From the NCBI GenBank assembly GCA_025267735.1, contig CM046299.1, positions 28,807,327-28,871,326 of the forward strand: a stretch of 64,000 nt of DNA, in the 5' to 3' direction. Position numbers and translations under genes: made by a program. Numbering within the stretch: position 1 is the first letter of the stretch; the number at the start of each line of letters is the position of its first letter. The notes under the pieces were generated by a model that saw only the letters and a program-made list of their open reading frames with translations, was not told the origin of the DNA and ran no database searches. Source of the DNA: Mactra quadrangularis. Taxonomy: Eukaryota > Mollusca > Bivalvia > Venerida > Mactridae. Shown here one piece after another: positions 13,301 through 23,476 of this stretch.

Positions 13301-15744
13301 GGTAGGTTTTTGATGGGATTTGAACTAACACGGAACTGGCTACCCAATGATAACCAGTCCAACATCATAACCCCTTGGCCATGCCCAATGGTTAGGCATC
13401 AGAGTGTGAAATAATAGAAACCACAAAGTATCTTAATATTACATTTTGTGGGCTTAGCGCTAAATGGTTGTAACTCAATTTAAAAGAGTGAGTTACGACT
13501 GTTTTGTATAAAGCCCTTAATAATTTCTAGTCTACTCAAATATATCCAGTATTTCTTTCTAAGACCATTTTGTGTCATAGCCATGGTAGGTGGTTAGTAT
13601 ACTAGACTTTATCCATTAATCAATGTTTGATTCCAAGTCATGGCAGGTGACACATTCTTTCATGAAACTTGACAATTCATTTTATGTTTCACTATTTCAC
13701 ATCTATATATCTATTCCCTGTCTTTTTTCCACTCTCTTGCTCTGTATATCATATGTAAGGCTATCTGTATGCAAATACTCAGTTGAAACCTGAGTACCCC
13801 TATTACATTCTGTCCATGTTCAACCCCCCCCCCCCCCCCTCTATTCCTCCTTCAAGTTCTATAAATATCACTATAACAATGTTAGATATAAAGACTACAA
13901 GATAGACAGTACAAACCTATGGTAGCATATACATCATACTGTAACGGTTCATTACCATATTCTAACATTATATTAGGAAAGTCACCACGTGAGGAATGTT
14001 CACTATCTACTGGTGAGGATACATTCTGTGCAAAAATAAAATAATACCTCATGTATATATGAATAAACATGTATTTATAGTTTGAGATCCAACAGGAGTA
14101 TAAAAGGGAGGTTATTGTAGATATATAGTTCTCCTTGTATTTTTTAAGTTTTTCAGATCAGCAATGGTTATTCTGAATTTGTTGGTGTATAATATTACAT
14201 CTTAGAAAATTTAACTTTTGTATCCTTCCAAATGTAAGTTCAGCAGGCTTTACAACCATAAAAAATAGCCTGTGATAATCAAAAGCATCTTGTAACTATC
14301 CTCGCATCATGGTAAACTCTTTATTACATCTTAGAGGAGTGAATCAGAGTAAGTAGCATTTCTTGCTCACAAAAATAAGAAATCAGAAAATTCTAGACTG
14401 TAAGAATGGTGAGCTATTGTGAGGATTCCGGTTTTTCTGGAACATTTTCCCATAGTTCCATGGTAGCTGTTTTGAAGCACTATGTATATAGGGGCGTGGC
14501 ACGACTGGTAATCATTGGATAGCCAGCTCCACATTGGTTCAAATCCCATCCAAAACCTGCCCCATTGTTTCCTTGAGCAAGAAACTTTATTCTACTAGCT
14601 CAGTACTGGGGGACCAGGAAGAAGAATTGAAAATGATTAATATGAGTTGTAAGAATTTGTTTCACAACTGAGCTAAAAAATTAGCATAAGCAACATAAAA
14701 TACTATGTTAGATTAAGAAATTGGATAATTTTCATATAAATTTATCTTACCTGTTTTTTAAAATATTGTTCTTTATCATAAGGAGGAGAGTCTGTGGGAC
14801 TGGATACTTTTTCTCTAGATCTACTACAATTCTGTAAAAATAAAACATTATATCAACTGTTTTATTGCTGTGTTTAAGGCTGTACAACACATTGTATAGG
14901 TTATGTAACTGCTGTCCGTCAACCTACTCACCTAACCTGAAACTAGGTGCATACTACCATCAGTGACAAACAACTGCCCTATATGATTTAAAATCAGTGG
15001 TAGGAGGGAGAATGGCTGAAGAAATTATTTCATGACCAATCTCCAGATTTAAAAATATGCCCCACCTAGGAATTGTACCATTTTATCTATAATTAATCAC
15101 ATTAAGAGCACTTTTAATTATTTCCATAAGCTATATATTTATCTAGCTAGGTAACTAAATAACCAAATTTCTTTCATGCTTTACGGTGAAACGTCGCGTT
15201 ATTCGACAAAAGTAAACAATGAAAATATAAATTTTATATTTTCATCATAGTGAAAATATAACCTTATATTTTCATCGTTCATGATGTATTAGAAGATAAA
15301 TGACGTCATTTTGGAGTAGAAATGACGTCACGCTATAATTTGTGTAAAATTCATCATATAAAACACAAAACTAAGCATGAAAGAAACAGAATATTCCTCA
15401 ATTTTGGTGTAAGATCAACTTGTAAACTCAGAAAGTGACATTTTCACTTGTGGCTATGCCACTCGTGAAAATATGTTTTCTGAGCTCACTCGGTGAAATA
15501 AAAATCGATCTTGCACCAAAGTTGACAAATATCCTCTATATATTTTCACTAGTCTTTGGCTTAGGTTAGTTGGTTAAAAAGAAGACTGAATATAGCCTAA
15601 TAAAAATATAAAACCAATTAAAATATATTGATAACATCATGGCAAAAAAAGGAACATAAAAACTACCAATATATAGTATACACACAACATACTTACCAGG
15701 AATGACATTGACTTGACCTTTGAAGTATTCTCCTCGGCAATCAT
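1349..15744 (-). CDS. STRAD: STRAD pseudokinase (STE20-related adaptor), 5' nine coding exons; 3' end outside window
   Basis: Coding exons, in transcript order: 15697-15744, 14751-14831, 13917-14025, 12481-12596, 9380-9488, 8262-8385, 6953-7124, 2540-2644, 1349-1442. All have GT-AG borders and compatible phases, giving 319 codons. The start ATG at 15744 follows an in-frame TAA 12 bases upstream. The protein reads as the STRAD family: KGCND near 81, [17 protein letters not shown] near 138-154, [12 protein letters not shown] at 195-206, [14 protein letters not shown] segment ending at 253, then [20 protein letters not shown] and PATEMLLEKL. Pseudokinase traits are visible: the VAIK lysine is Arg104, HRD is HRG, the metal-binding Asn is His202, and DFG reads LSG at 213-215. 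Family knowledge: STRAD binds MO25 and allosterically activates the kinase LKB1 in the cytoplasm. The C-terminal lobe end is missing because the gene runs off the left edge. STRADA versus STRADB cannot be decided. Confidence 0.9.
1603..1770 (+). repeat. SINE-like repeat, family A (GTTTAACGCCGT type)
   Basis: Starts GTTTAACGCCGTAGCAACAC and runs through blocks containing CTGGAAAGGC, GCTGTTAACCAACTA and GTCAGTGACTGAC to AGAGGGAAAATGGC. The same blocks in the same order occur at about 8425-8640, 14869-15085, more diverged at 9082-9330, and, split by another element, at 35935-37372. Only the last copy has a visible target duplication. No clear pol III box pair is seen in the shared core, so SINE status is inferred from the short dispersed form and that target duplication. 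Confidence 0.6.
2136..2497. mobile_element. MITE family with AGGGCTCGAATTTAA ends, copy 1
   Basis: About 360 bp, noncoding, inside a STRAD intron. The left end AGGGCTCGAATTTAA is matched by its complement TTAAATTCGAGCCCT-like sequence at the right end, and internal CTCGCAAATTTTCGCGAG-type subterminal repeats are also inverted. Two further copies of the family lie at 6128-6444 and 7583-7895. The spread within one gene suggests the family is abundant in this genome. Confidence 0.65.
2821..2963. mobile_element. Short inverted-repeat element
   Basis: About 140 bp. The left part (GGGCATGTTGTCC, then ATCGCTGTGTGCCCTGGTACC) is matched in inverted order on the right by GGTACCGAGGCACAAAGTGAT and ATGCTTAGGCATTTTGCCC. 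The structure is a single imperfect hairpin with a loop of roughly 40 bases. It looks like a small MITE; no target duplication is clear. Confidence 0.5.
3301..6119. mobile_element. TIR element, about 2.8 kb, with repeated GGGGCTACGGACTCTACA motif
   Basis: The ends are inverted: left CGGCAAAGCCAAGATAAA, right end complement CGGCTAAGCCAAGATAAA, with similarity for about 29 bases. Five direct copies of an 18-base motif, GGGGCTACGGACTCTACA or one/two-base variants, lie inside at 3482, 3837, 5003, 5350 and 5525. No transposase-like frame is seen, so the element looks non-autonomous. A poly-G tract occurs near 4051. The target duplication is not clear. It sits entirely in a STRAD intron. Confidence 0.55.
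6128..6444. mobile_element. MITE family with AGGGCTCGAATTTAA ends, copy 2
   Basis: A diverged copy of the element at 2136-2497. It starts GTCTCAAATTTAAACTC and ends TTGGATTTGAGCCT. The conserved ATGGGAGAAGATTTTGAAAA block corresponds to the ATGCGAGTGGATTTTGAAAA block in copy 1. It directly abuts the right end of the 2.8-kb TIR element. Confidence 0.6.
7583..7895. mobile_element. MITE family with AGGGCTCGAATTTAA ends, copy 3 (opposite orientation)
   Basis: Begins AGGGCTCAAATTTAAC and ends TTAAATTCAAGGCCT. The internal order is reversed relative to copy 1, with the CTTGCAAATTTTTGGGAG block at the left. Located in a STRAD intron between coding exons 7 (6953-7124) and 6 (8262-8385). Confidence 0.6.
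8425..8640 (+). repeat. SINE-like repeat, family A, second copy
   Basis: Shares AATGCCGTAGCAACACA, GTCAGTGACTGACAAC and GCAGGAGGGAGAATGGC with the copy at 1603-1770. The 3' part continues with TATTTCATAACCAAGACTAC, similar to the copy at 14869-15085. It lacks the central CTGGAAAGGC block seen in the first copy. Confidence 0.55.
9553..10443. mobile_element. Pogo/Tigger-like non-autonomous element (CAGTAAAAACTCT ends)
   Basis: The left end reads CAATAAAAACTCTAAAAACT, followed by three repeats of CTCTGAAAACCGGA type. The right end is TCCGGTTTTCAGAGTTTTTA followed by CTG, the inverted counterpart. The CAGTAAAAACTC...AAAACCGGAC terminus resembles the ends of pogo/Tigger elements in invertebrates; that family link is from memory of the family pattern, not a search. 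A TA precedes the left end, but the right flank reads CA. No transposase frame is present; the interior is AT-rich. Confidence 0.5.
11275..12372. mobile_element. TIR element with GGAACGATGTCCT ends, containing a second nested TIR pair
   Basis: A 13-base inverted end GGAACGATGTCCT starts at 11275 and its complement ends at 12372. The right end is part of a local palindrome, GGAACGATGTC-TTA-GACATCGTTCC, at about 12348-12372. Inside, ATAGACCATTTCAC near 11450 and TGAACTGGTCTAT near 12000 form a second inverted pair, suggesting a nested MITE of about 560 bp. No coding sequence is seen. It ends about 110 bases from STRAD exon 4 (12481-12596). Confidence 0.45.
13192..13386 (-). repeat. tRNA-derived SINE, family B
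   Basis: Read on the minus strand it begins GGGCATGGCCAAGGGG, has a B-box-like GTTCAAATCCCATC and ends in CTTGAGCAAGAAAGT, CAGTACTG and TTGTAAGAACTTGTTTCAC. The same series of blocks occurs on the plus strand at 14490-14668 and 15889-16078. The head resembles tRNA with A and B boxes; the body is family-specific. Confidence 0.65.
14490..14668 (+). repeat. tRNA-derived SINE, family B, second copy
   Basis: Starts GGGGCGTGGCACGACTGGTA. A B-box, TTGGTTCAAATCCCATCC, is at about 14532-14551. The body TTTCCTTGAGCAAGAAACTT, TAGCTCAGTACTGGGGG and the tail AAGAATTTGTTTCACAAC match the other family copies. It lies in the intron just 3' of STRAD coding exon 2. Confidence 0.65.
14869..15085 (+). repeat. 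SINE-like repeat, family A, third copy
   Basis: Shares ACAACACATTGTATAGG, CAACCTACTCAC, ATCAGTGGTAGGAGGGAG and AATGGCTGAAGAAATTATTT with the copies at 1603-1770 and 8425-8640. Located in STRAD intron 1. Confidence 0.5.
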
Positions 15745-15888
15745 GAAGACTAATTAGAGTGTGTAGTCAATAGAATCATACTTTTAACATTCATAACAAC
15801 AACAAAAATCATGGTATAATAAGCTGAAAAATGAAGATAATTGGTTTATAGTGACTATTTATAGTTAAATCTATAGAAAAGAAGAAGG

Positions 15889-16078
15889 GAGCATGGCCGA
15901 GCGTTTACCACATTAGACTGGTAATCATTGGATAGCCAGCTCCGCATTGGTTCTAATTCCATCCAAAACATACCCTGTTGTTTCTTTGAGCAAGAAACTT
16001 TATTCTACTAGCTCAGTACTGAGGGGCCAGAAAGCAGACTCAAAAGTGATAAATCTAAGCTGTAAAAACTTATAACAG
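15889..16078 (+). repeat. tRNA-derived SINE, family B, third copy
   Basis: The best tRNA-like head of the family: GCATGGCCGAGCGTTTACC (A-box region) and GGTTCTAATTCC (B-box position), then the shared CTTTGAGCAAGAAACTT body and CTCAGTACTGAGGGG block. It lies about 150 bases upstream of the STRAD start codon, so it could affect that promoter; nothing here shows that it does. Confidence 0.65.
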
Positions 16079-16764
16079 AAAAACGTCAGTATAATAAAAT
16101 AGTTATGTAGGGTCTTGTATTTAGGACTACATGTACATATGCATAATAAAATTTCAAAAATGAATAAAATAGAATATGTATTAGGTAAATAAAGTTTGTA
16201 TTATTGTATTGTATTGTATTGCTTTAAATTTTATTAAAAATGTTAATTAATTCCTCTAACACATTTAGACAAATAGTCAACCATGGAGTAATAATTATAT
16301 AGGAATGGTTCAACCATCAAGGCGAGTGTTGTAAATAACTTGTAAATTGTACTGTGAGTTGTAATTCTAGCCACAACCTAAAAATTACACTGACTAAGTA
16401 TTCTAGATCCATAATCTCTAGGTTTTGATATACTGATTATTTTAGCTTCCTTTCAGAAATATTATCCAATTAACGCATATTAAACGCCTTCTCATTAAAA
16501 AAAAGAAACTGATTTTTACGTCCGAAAAAAGTTACAGATCCGAACATTAGGCTAAAACGCACATCCTTTTATTTCCAAACTTTCACGGGAAAATTAGAAG
16601 TTTTAAAGTATATTTATTGAGCAGAACAAAATCTCACCTGCACATAAATCTTGAATGTTTTCTGATGAAAGAAACCATTCAATTTAGACAAAAATTCGTG
16701 AAATGATTTATTATTAATTTCCATCAATTATAGTTTTTAACGAATAAAAACATCAAATATCGTT

Positions 16765-19700
16765 CGGTACCTTCCCTTACCGGACTGCCCGTCAGTCCGG
16801 TAATTTACCGGACTATACCGGACTGACCTAAATATTTCATTGTTTTGATAAAGATACATATTAAAATGGTATTTTTTGCATGTAGTATTGTTATACAACT
16901 CAATAAATAAAGTTTTAAATCATTTTTAAGCATTTTATTGTGTATATACCCGTATTATAATAAAGTATATATCACCGCTGACTGAGCTCATATGGCTTAT
17001 TCACAGTGATCGTCTGAATTGACAATGATCAATACCTTTATGGCCATGGAAAGTGCGTGGGATACATTTATTTATGCTAAATATACTATATCACTCATCT
17101 AAAGATAGAATTTGGTAATAAATACTTAGTTCTGATAACAGATTCATCAACTATCTATACCGGACTGGCATTTTCAGCGATGGAAAGATTACTCTCCCTT
17201 TTCACTACCGGACTGACCTTTATATCTACTTATAAAATCTAAATACTACCGGACTGGCGATACTTTCATGATGGAATAGCTACATAAATAGTTAAGAATA
17301 AATAATTAAATGTTTTTAAAACAATTTATGCAATATAAGAAGAAAAAAATATGTTATTTGCTACCAGACTGGCATTTCTAAATTGTGTAAGATTACTCTC
17401 CCTTTTCACTACCGGACTGACGTTAATATCTACTTATAAAATCGTAATACTACCGGACTGGCGACATTTTCATGATGGAATACCTACATAAATAGTCAAG
17501 AATGAATAATTAAATGTTTTTAAAAAATATGCAATAAAAGAAGTAATAAATAATGTCATTTGCTACCGGACTGGCATTTCTAAATTTTGTAAGATTATTC
17601 TCCCTTTTCACTACCGGACTGACCTTAGTATCTACTTATAAAATCTTAACACTGGCGATATTTTCATAAAGGAATAGCTAGATAAATAGCTAAAAATAAA
17701 TAATTCAGTGATTTAAAACATTTAATGCGATGTAAGATGAAATAAATAATGTTATTTGCCACCGGACTGGCATATCCAAATTTTCTTACATTACTATCCC
17801 TTTTCACTACCGGACTGGCCTTAATGTATTCTTATAAAATCCTAAAACACTACCGGACTGGCGATAGTTTCCTGATTGAATATCTAGGTAAAAGGTTCAG
17901 TATAAATAATTACGTTAAAAAAACTTTTTTATTCAGTATAAGAAGAAATAGCAAAAAAATCTCTGGGAAGTTGTACATGCAAAAATGGAATTCTAGATAG
18001 GATATTTTATAGATTGAAAGTGTAATAGATTGTACAAATACAATAAAAATTAAATCATTCTCAGAAATGAAAATTGTTTTTCATCTTTTAATCAGTGTCG
18101 TACAGAAGTCGCATTCCTGTTACAATAAAGAATACACCTGTACGTACGCATGTCGGCATACTTTACTTTATGGTAACAACAACGATAAAATATAATCCCC
18201 TTAACGCGCTGTAATTAATAGAATGGTTGTCTTATCACCTTGATTAATGGGTATGTATGCTTTTCACACGTGTCGATTTTTTCGGTGTGATTAATTGACA
18301 AAACAGAACAGAATGTTATTCCCACGTTTTTTAATGATGTGCTAATTGAATTCAATTAAAATATGTAGCGTAACATTTTGATATTGGCCGAAAGGCTGTG
18401 AAGCGGCTGCATCAAACGGAACATGGATCGAGCAAAGATATTCAAAATGATACAAATATTTTATTAATGAGCTAAAAATAATCTTCTTCAAACGATATAC
18501 TCGACAAACTGTTGTCTTTGAAGTCATGACACAACCTTCTCAATTTACTCTACTTACTTTACTCAAACCCCTTATAAAAAACTAAGATACTAATCAATAG
18601 GTCATCTTTAATGTCTAATTGCCATAATTGATGTTCAAGATTTCTGAAAAATATTCTATATTTTTTTTATCTAATTGATATAAGCAACTTATTACGAAGA
18701 TATTCCATTGAGTTGTACAGGTTAGAAACCTGGTTAATGGATATTTTCCTGTGGTTGTTTTTTTTTTTAAATACATTAATTCTTTTGTTTCTGTGAGTGT
18801 TTTTCTTATATTAATTGGACTTACTGAATTTAATTAATATACTTAGTGATAATGTCTATGGAAATATTTCCGTGTTCAGTTTGTGATCGTGATTGTGATT
18901 TAGGTACAATTTGGTGTAGTCAATGTAAGAAATGGGGTCATGGATTATGTTCAAATTTGACTGATAAAAATGTTAGTGAATGGTCAAAGCGTACTTTAAG
19001 TTTTGTGTGTAAGGCTTGTGCTTTTAATAAGGATGGATATAGCTGTGATGCTGCTTTGATCAGGTGAGTCAGTTTATTTTTATCAGGGCATTTTTCTGCA
19101 TGTGAGGAACGGACCTTGGGCTTTGATTTATAAATAGCAATAGAGTACTTTTTATCACAATTTCATTGATAGGAGAATGAAAATTAAAGTTTAACTCTTT
19201 GAGAAAAACTGGATGATATCCAAGAAATTTAAAAAAGGGGAGCCGCCTGTATTCTATCCTTGCAATTCAAGAAAAATGCCCTGTTCATTTAAGCAATGCA
19301 ATCATATTTATGTGTTAATTTCATATGATAGAAAGTAATGATTAATCTTATATCAATTAATTTTGAAATCGCTACGCGTACGCAAAATGTTTAATGAATC
19401 AAAATCTTTATCATTAAATTAATATTTTTTGTAATTTTACTTTAGTTAAAACAGCAAAAGGGTTCCATTTTATGTTTGGCAACACAGTTTATGCCATATT
19501 TTGGCAAACTTAGTTACTATCAAAGTATGAATTATACTGGAAATTGTTCTAAATTTAACTCTGTTTAGATAAAAAATTGGGAGGGGGGTGGACCAAGATA
19601 TGAGCGCCTTTATTATGCTAACTGCGGCCAGTCCGGTAGTGAAAAGGGAGAGTAATCTTGCATAACTCATACATGCCAGTCCGGTATCATTTTGAAGCCT

Positions 19701-20478
19701 ATATTTAAAACGTTTTTCCACATACTATTATGCATTCTTTACGGATAATCTATTTATTTCATTCAGATGAAAATGAAAATGTCGCCAGTCCGGTAGTGTT
19801 ACGATTTTATAAGTAGATACGAAGGCCAGTCCGGTAGTGAAAAGGGAGAGTAATCTTACACAATTTACAAATGCCAGTCCGGTAACAAATAACATATTTC
19901 TTTCTTCTTATATTGCATAAAATGTTTTAAAAACATTTAATTATTCATTCTTAACTATTTATGTAGGTATTCCATCATGAAAATGTCGCCAGTCCGGTAG
20001 TGTTACGATTTTATACGTAGATACTTAGGTCAGTCCGGTATTGAAAAGGGAGAGTAATCTTACACAATTTAGAAATGCCAGTCCGGTAGCAAATAACATA
20101 TTTCTTTCTTCTTATATTGCATAAAATGTTTTAAAAACATTTAATTATTTATCCTTTACTATTTATGTAGCTATTCCATCATGAAAATATTGGCAGTCCG
20201 GTAGGTTTACGATTTTATAAGTATAAATTAAGGCCAGTCCGGTTGTAAAGAGTGAGAATAATCTTACATATTCATTTCTTTGGCTCTAAGTCGGTTTAAA
20301 ACGCTTTTTCACTATTTAAAATTAATCGATTCTCAAGATATGGCCTTTTAAAATAATAAAAAGTCAAAACATGTAATTTTATTGTTAATCTTTATCAAAA
20401 CAATGAAATATTTAGGTCAGTCCGGTATAGTTCGGTAAATTACCGGACTGACGGGCAGTCCGGTAAGGGAAGGTACCC
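16765..20478. mobile_element. Foldback (MULE/FB-like) transposon with tandem-repeat TIRs and 9-bp target duplication
   Basis: A 3.7-kb element. The outermost inverted ends are GGTACCTTCCCTTACCGGACTG at the left and its complement at the right. The 9-base direct repeat AATATCGTT flanks it at 16756-16764 and 20479-20487. Each arm (about 16765-17900 and 19620-20478) is a tandem array of roughly 200-bp units, each with several ACCGGACTG motifs, a TTACTCTCCCTTTTCACTA block and a TTATAAAATC block; arms are in opposite orientation. Foldback elements and MULEs are known for long, tandemly built TIRs and 9-bp duplications. No transposase is seen; the middle (17.9-19.6 kb) holds a PHD-finger exon. It lies upstream of STRAD. 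Confidence 0.8.
18852..19063 (+). CDS. PHD-finger exon inside the foldback element
   Basis: ATG at 18852 opens 70 codons ending at a good splice donor, CAG|GTGAGT, at 19063/19064. The protein has a full C4-H-C3 PHD zinc finger: C8, C11, C22, C25, H30, C33, C53, C56, with a Trp at 21 and another at 28. PHD fingers usually read histone H3 tails, but similar fingers occur in ORFs of invertebrate transposons. No acceptor-linked downstream exon can be found before the right arm starts near 19620, so this is a partial gene. It may be a captured host exon or the first exon of the element's own protein. Codon use is AT-rich like its surroundings. Confidence 0.55.
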
Positions 20479-20487
20479 AATATCGTT

Positions 20488-22215
20488 GTCGTCATAGGCA
20501 TGCAATTCATTCAAACAATGTAAGTGAAATTGAAATTTGGGTTTTCGTCGGTCGAGAAAGTTTAGAATGTACATTTTAATTATTAATATACAAATAATAA
20601 AATTTGATGTAATTTAATTGATAAATCACTTCACGACCCTCTATAGTTACATATTATTACAGGGTCCATGTTCTGCACTAATGACACTGTGGTGCTTTCC
20701 ACAAAATATAAGATAAAAATCATCGTAAGTCAAAAGCAAGAAATACACATGTAGTAACTATGCATGTAGTCACCAGAGCTATGTCTCTGACAGTCACTTT
20801 TTAGCAAGTCAATTATCGAATATTTATGAATTATGTAGAATAGTGTATGATAGACTTATATATTTCTTAAATTATCCTTCTGACTTTGAACTGCAAAATT
20901 TATGACAAACAATAACTTTTCTACGCAAGAAATTTTGTGAAAAGGTGCACTAGCTGTATTTGATATATATCTGATCTCTGAGAATTACATGTATTAATTT
21001 AAATATCTTTTCCCGGCACTCCACCTTCTCCAAGGCAATTTGTAAAAAAGCTCTCGAAGTTTCAGTCATTTTGTAAAACACCTAGATATTTTAAGGCATT
21101 TAACGAAATGCCCGACTCATTTAGACTATAATATATGATATAAAATGTCTGAACTTTTAGAGATTAAAAAACAAATTGCCTAAATTCACTCAATGCATAG
21201 GCGAATCCAGTCGGGGCGGACCCGGTGTACGCCCCCCCTAAATTTGCACAAGCAAAGGTTTTCTTAACTATTACAAAATATTATATACTTATAGGAAAAT
21301 ATATATAATAAAAAGGTCAAAACATTTTCGCACTTTACGCGTGCAATAAATAACAAAACTGGGAGTACAGCAATATTATGACATAACGTATCATTATTAA
21401 AGGACAATCCTTCTTATTATTTGTCAGATTTTAAGTTAATAACATGATCCAACGGCTGTAAGAAAATTATATGATATGTATATCTAGATGCTTCTATTGT
21501 ATACCATGGGAAAGGATAGTTAAGGTTCTGTAAATGCGCCTGAATCCCTTAAAATGAGCTTTTGGGCTGCACCCCCTGGACCCCTTGTCAGAGCTTTGCC
21601 CATGACTCACAGGGGGCACTTAAATACGGACCATGAACCCCAAGTCTGCTTGTTCTTTTTCCGTCCCCTGTAACCTGAATTTTCCGCCCCCCCCCCCGTA
21701 ATTGGAAATCCTAGAGCCTAATGCAGTGTATGTATGCACGAAAACTGCTCTAAATAATTAAAATATGACATGCATAAGGGACACAATGAACATGTCAACT
21801 TTTTTAAATTTAAAATTGACAAAGTGCAGATTTCTTAAAAGTAGGCTCCTTTTTATGATAGCACACTGTATTATTTCTTGTTGGTAACGTTGTATATCTT
21901 TTACCCAAAAACTTTACTTTGAACACAATATGACCAGGGATTTTATATAGAATCCCTGATATGACCAAATGATAATGAACCAAATCCACTTTCAGTTGCG
22001 ATCTACTTTCACTTCAAAATACAATAACTACCAAAAACTTACACATGTATTTATAAGTGAACATTTAATTGATAAAAATATTTTTTTCATAAGAGGTGTT
22101 TGAAGTACATGTTATAAAAAAAACATTTGTAAACTGTTCAGATAAAACTACAAATGTATTTTCTTTGCGAGGTATAGACATAATTAGTCTCGATTTAAAG
22201 GATATATCGAATTAC
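20488..22215. other. Intergenic DNA with one GC-rich repeat-like patch
   Basis: No gene is recognised. At about 21190-21720 the sequence becomes less AT-rich and is bounded by GGCGAATCCAGTCGGGGCGG at the left and a poly-C run followed by GGAAATCCTAGAGCC at the right. This loosely resembles an inverted-end element but the match is too weak to call. Confidence 0.4.
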
Positions 22216-23345
22216 CTGGGGCCACTTTCACAAAAAATCTTAAGTTTTTTCATAAGTCAAGACTTAAGCTTGGACTTAAGTTAAAAGTTGTGGTGAACTT
22301 AAGTTTTTACTAAGTCATTTTCTCGAAAAAACTTACGACAATCTTATCTGTTCCTGACTTAAGTCTGGTCTTAAGTTTTGATTATATCAATGTTTCAAAG
22401 CTACGCTGTTAAATCTGTCAATTTTAAACCGGCAATGTGTAATACATGTACAATCTTTTAGCAATGACTTATATACACATCACACAAACACATTAAAAAT
22501 CAATACACGATGTCCTCGTGTTATCCTTGTACAAGCAGGGAACGAAAGTAAAGCAAAAACAGGTTAGTGTAATATATACAATTGTACATGTATGTAGAGT
22601 TTGAAAAACAAAACAAAATCACTGTGCAAGCAAAGCTTTCATGGCTAATTAAAAACCAGCCAAATAACTGGATTTGTGAGGCTATCACTGAAAAGGTAAA
22701 TCAATATTTTCTTATTTAAATTCTGCATTTCGTTGCTTTTTAACATTCACTGATACATAGTTTAATTTATTTGCTTTTATTTTGCATTCAAACCTAATTT
22801 TGTTGTCGGATAGCTTTAATCGTCTTTAAACGCATTTTTATTTGTTCGCCTCTTCATAGAAATAGTGATACATATATGTATTTGAATGCCATTTATTCTA
22901 TGAGTCATGCAATATGAATTCTGTGCCAGTAGCATAGAACTTTAATGCAACAAGATCTTTCATGTAAACTGACAAACTATGTGACCTGCTTGTAGGTCGC
23001 ACGAAATGGCCTTGCAGTAACTTGCTGGTCTGGATAACCTGTACATATTTATTAAGTATTGGTCGTCATACACTTCTAAGGGGTTAAATTTATTCTAATT
23101 ATTCGCGGCCTACTCAAATGGCATCTCCGAATTACAACATTGGGCGTAGCCATATTGAAATTTCTGACTTAAGTCGCCTGTTTTAGACTTTAGTCACCTC
23201 CCTAGGTGACTTAAGTTTTGTCTTAAGTTTATGTTTCAAAATCGACTTAAGTTTTTTTGTGAAACAGTGATAAGATAAAAACTAGACTTAAGGAACAACT
23301 TAAGTTTAAAAATGAACTTAAGTTGTTTCGTGAAAGTGGCCCCAG
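22216..23345. mobile_element. TIR element with CTGGGGCCACTTTCAC ends and CTTAAG-rich subterminal regions
   Basis: Left end CTGGGGCCACTTTCACAAA; right end is the inverted GTTTCGTGAAAGTGGCCCCAG. Both subterminal regions (about 22220-22385 and 23165-23335) are packed with the palindromic hexamer CTTAAG, mostly as GACTTAAG or AACTTAAG. The 800-bp centre is AT-rich without a protein-coding frame, so the element is non-autonomous. A target duplication is not evident. Dense palindromic motifs near both ends could be transposase-binding sites, by analogy with subterminal repeats of hAT and CACTA elements. Confidence 0.65.
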
Positions 23346-23476
23346 AACTTTATTTAAAAAGAAAATAATCTATAGCACAATAAAGTACTGCACACAGAGT
23401 CTAATAAATAATGTTGGCCTACAATACCAATACCGACTTTTAGATGAATACATGATATCGATCGATTTATAAGGTA

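Noticed and set aside
19470..19721. 83-codon minus-strand ORF
   Set aside because: It reads through the ACCGGACTG tandem repeat and has no family features.
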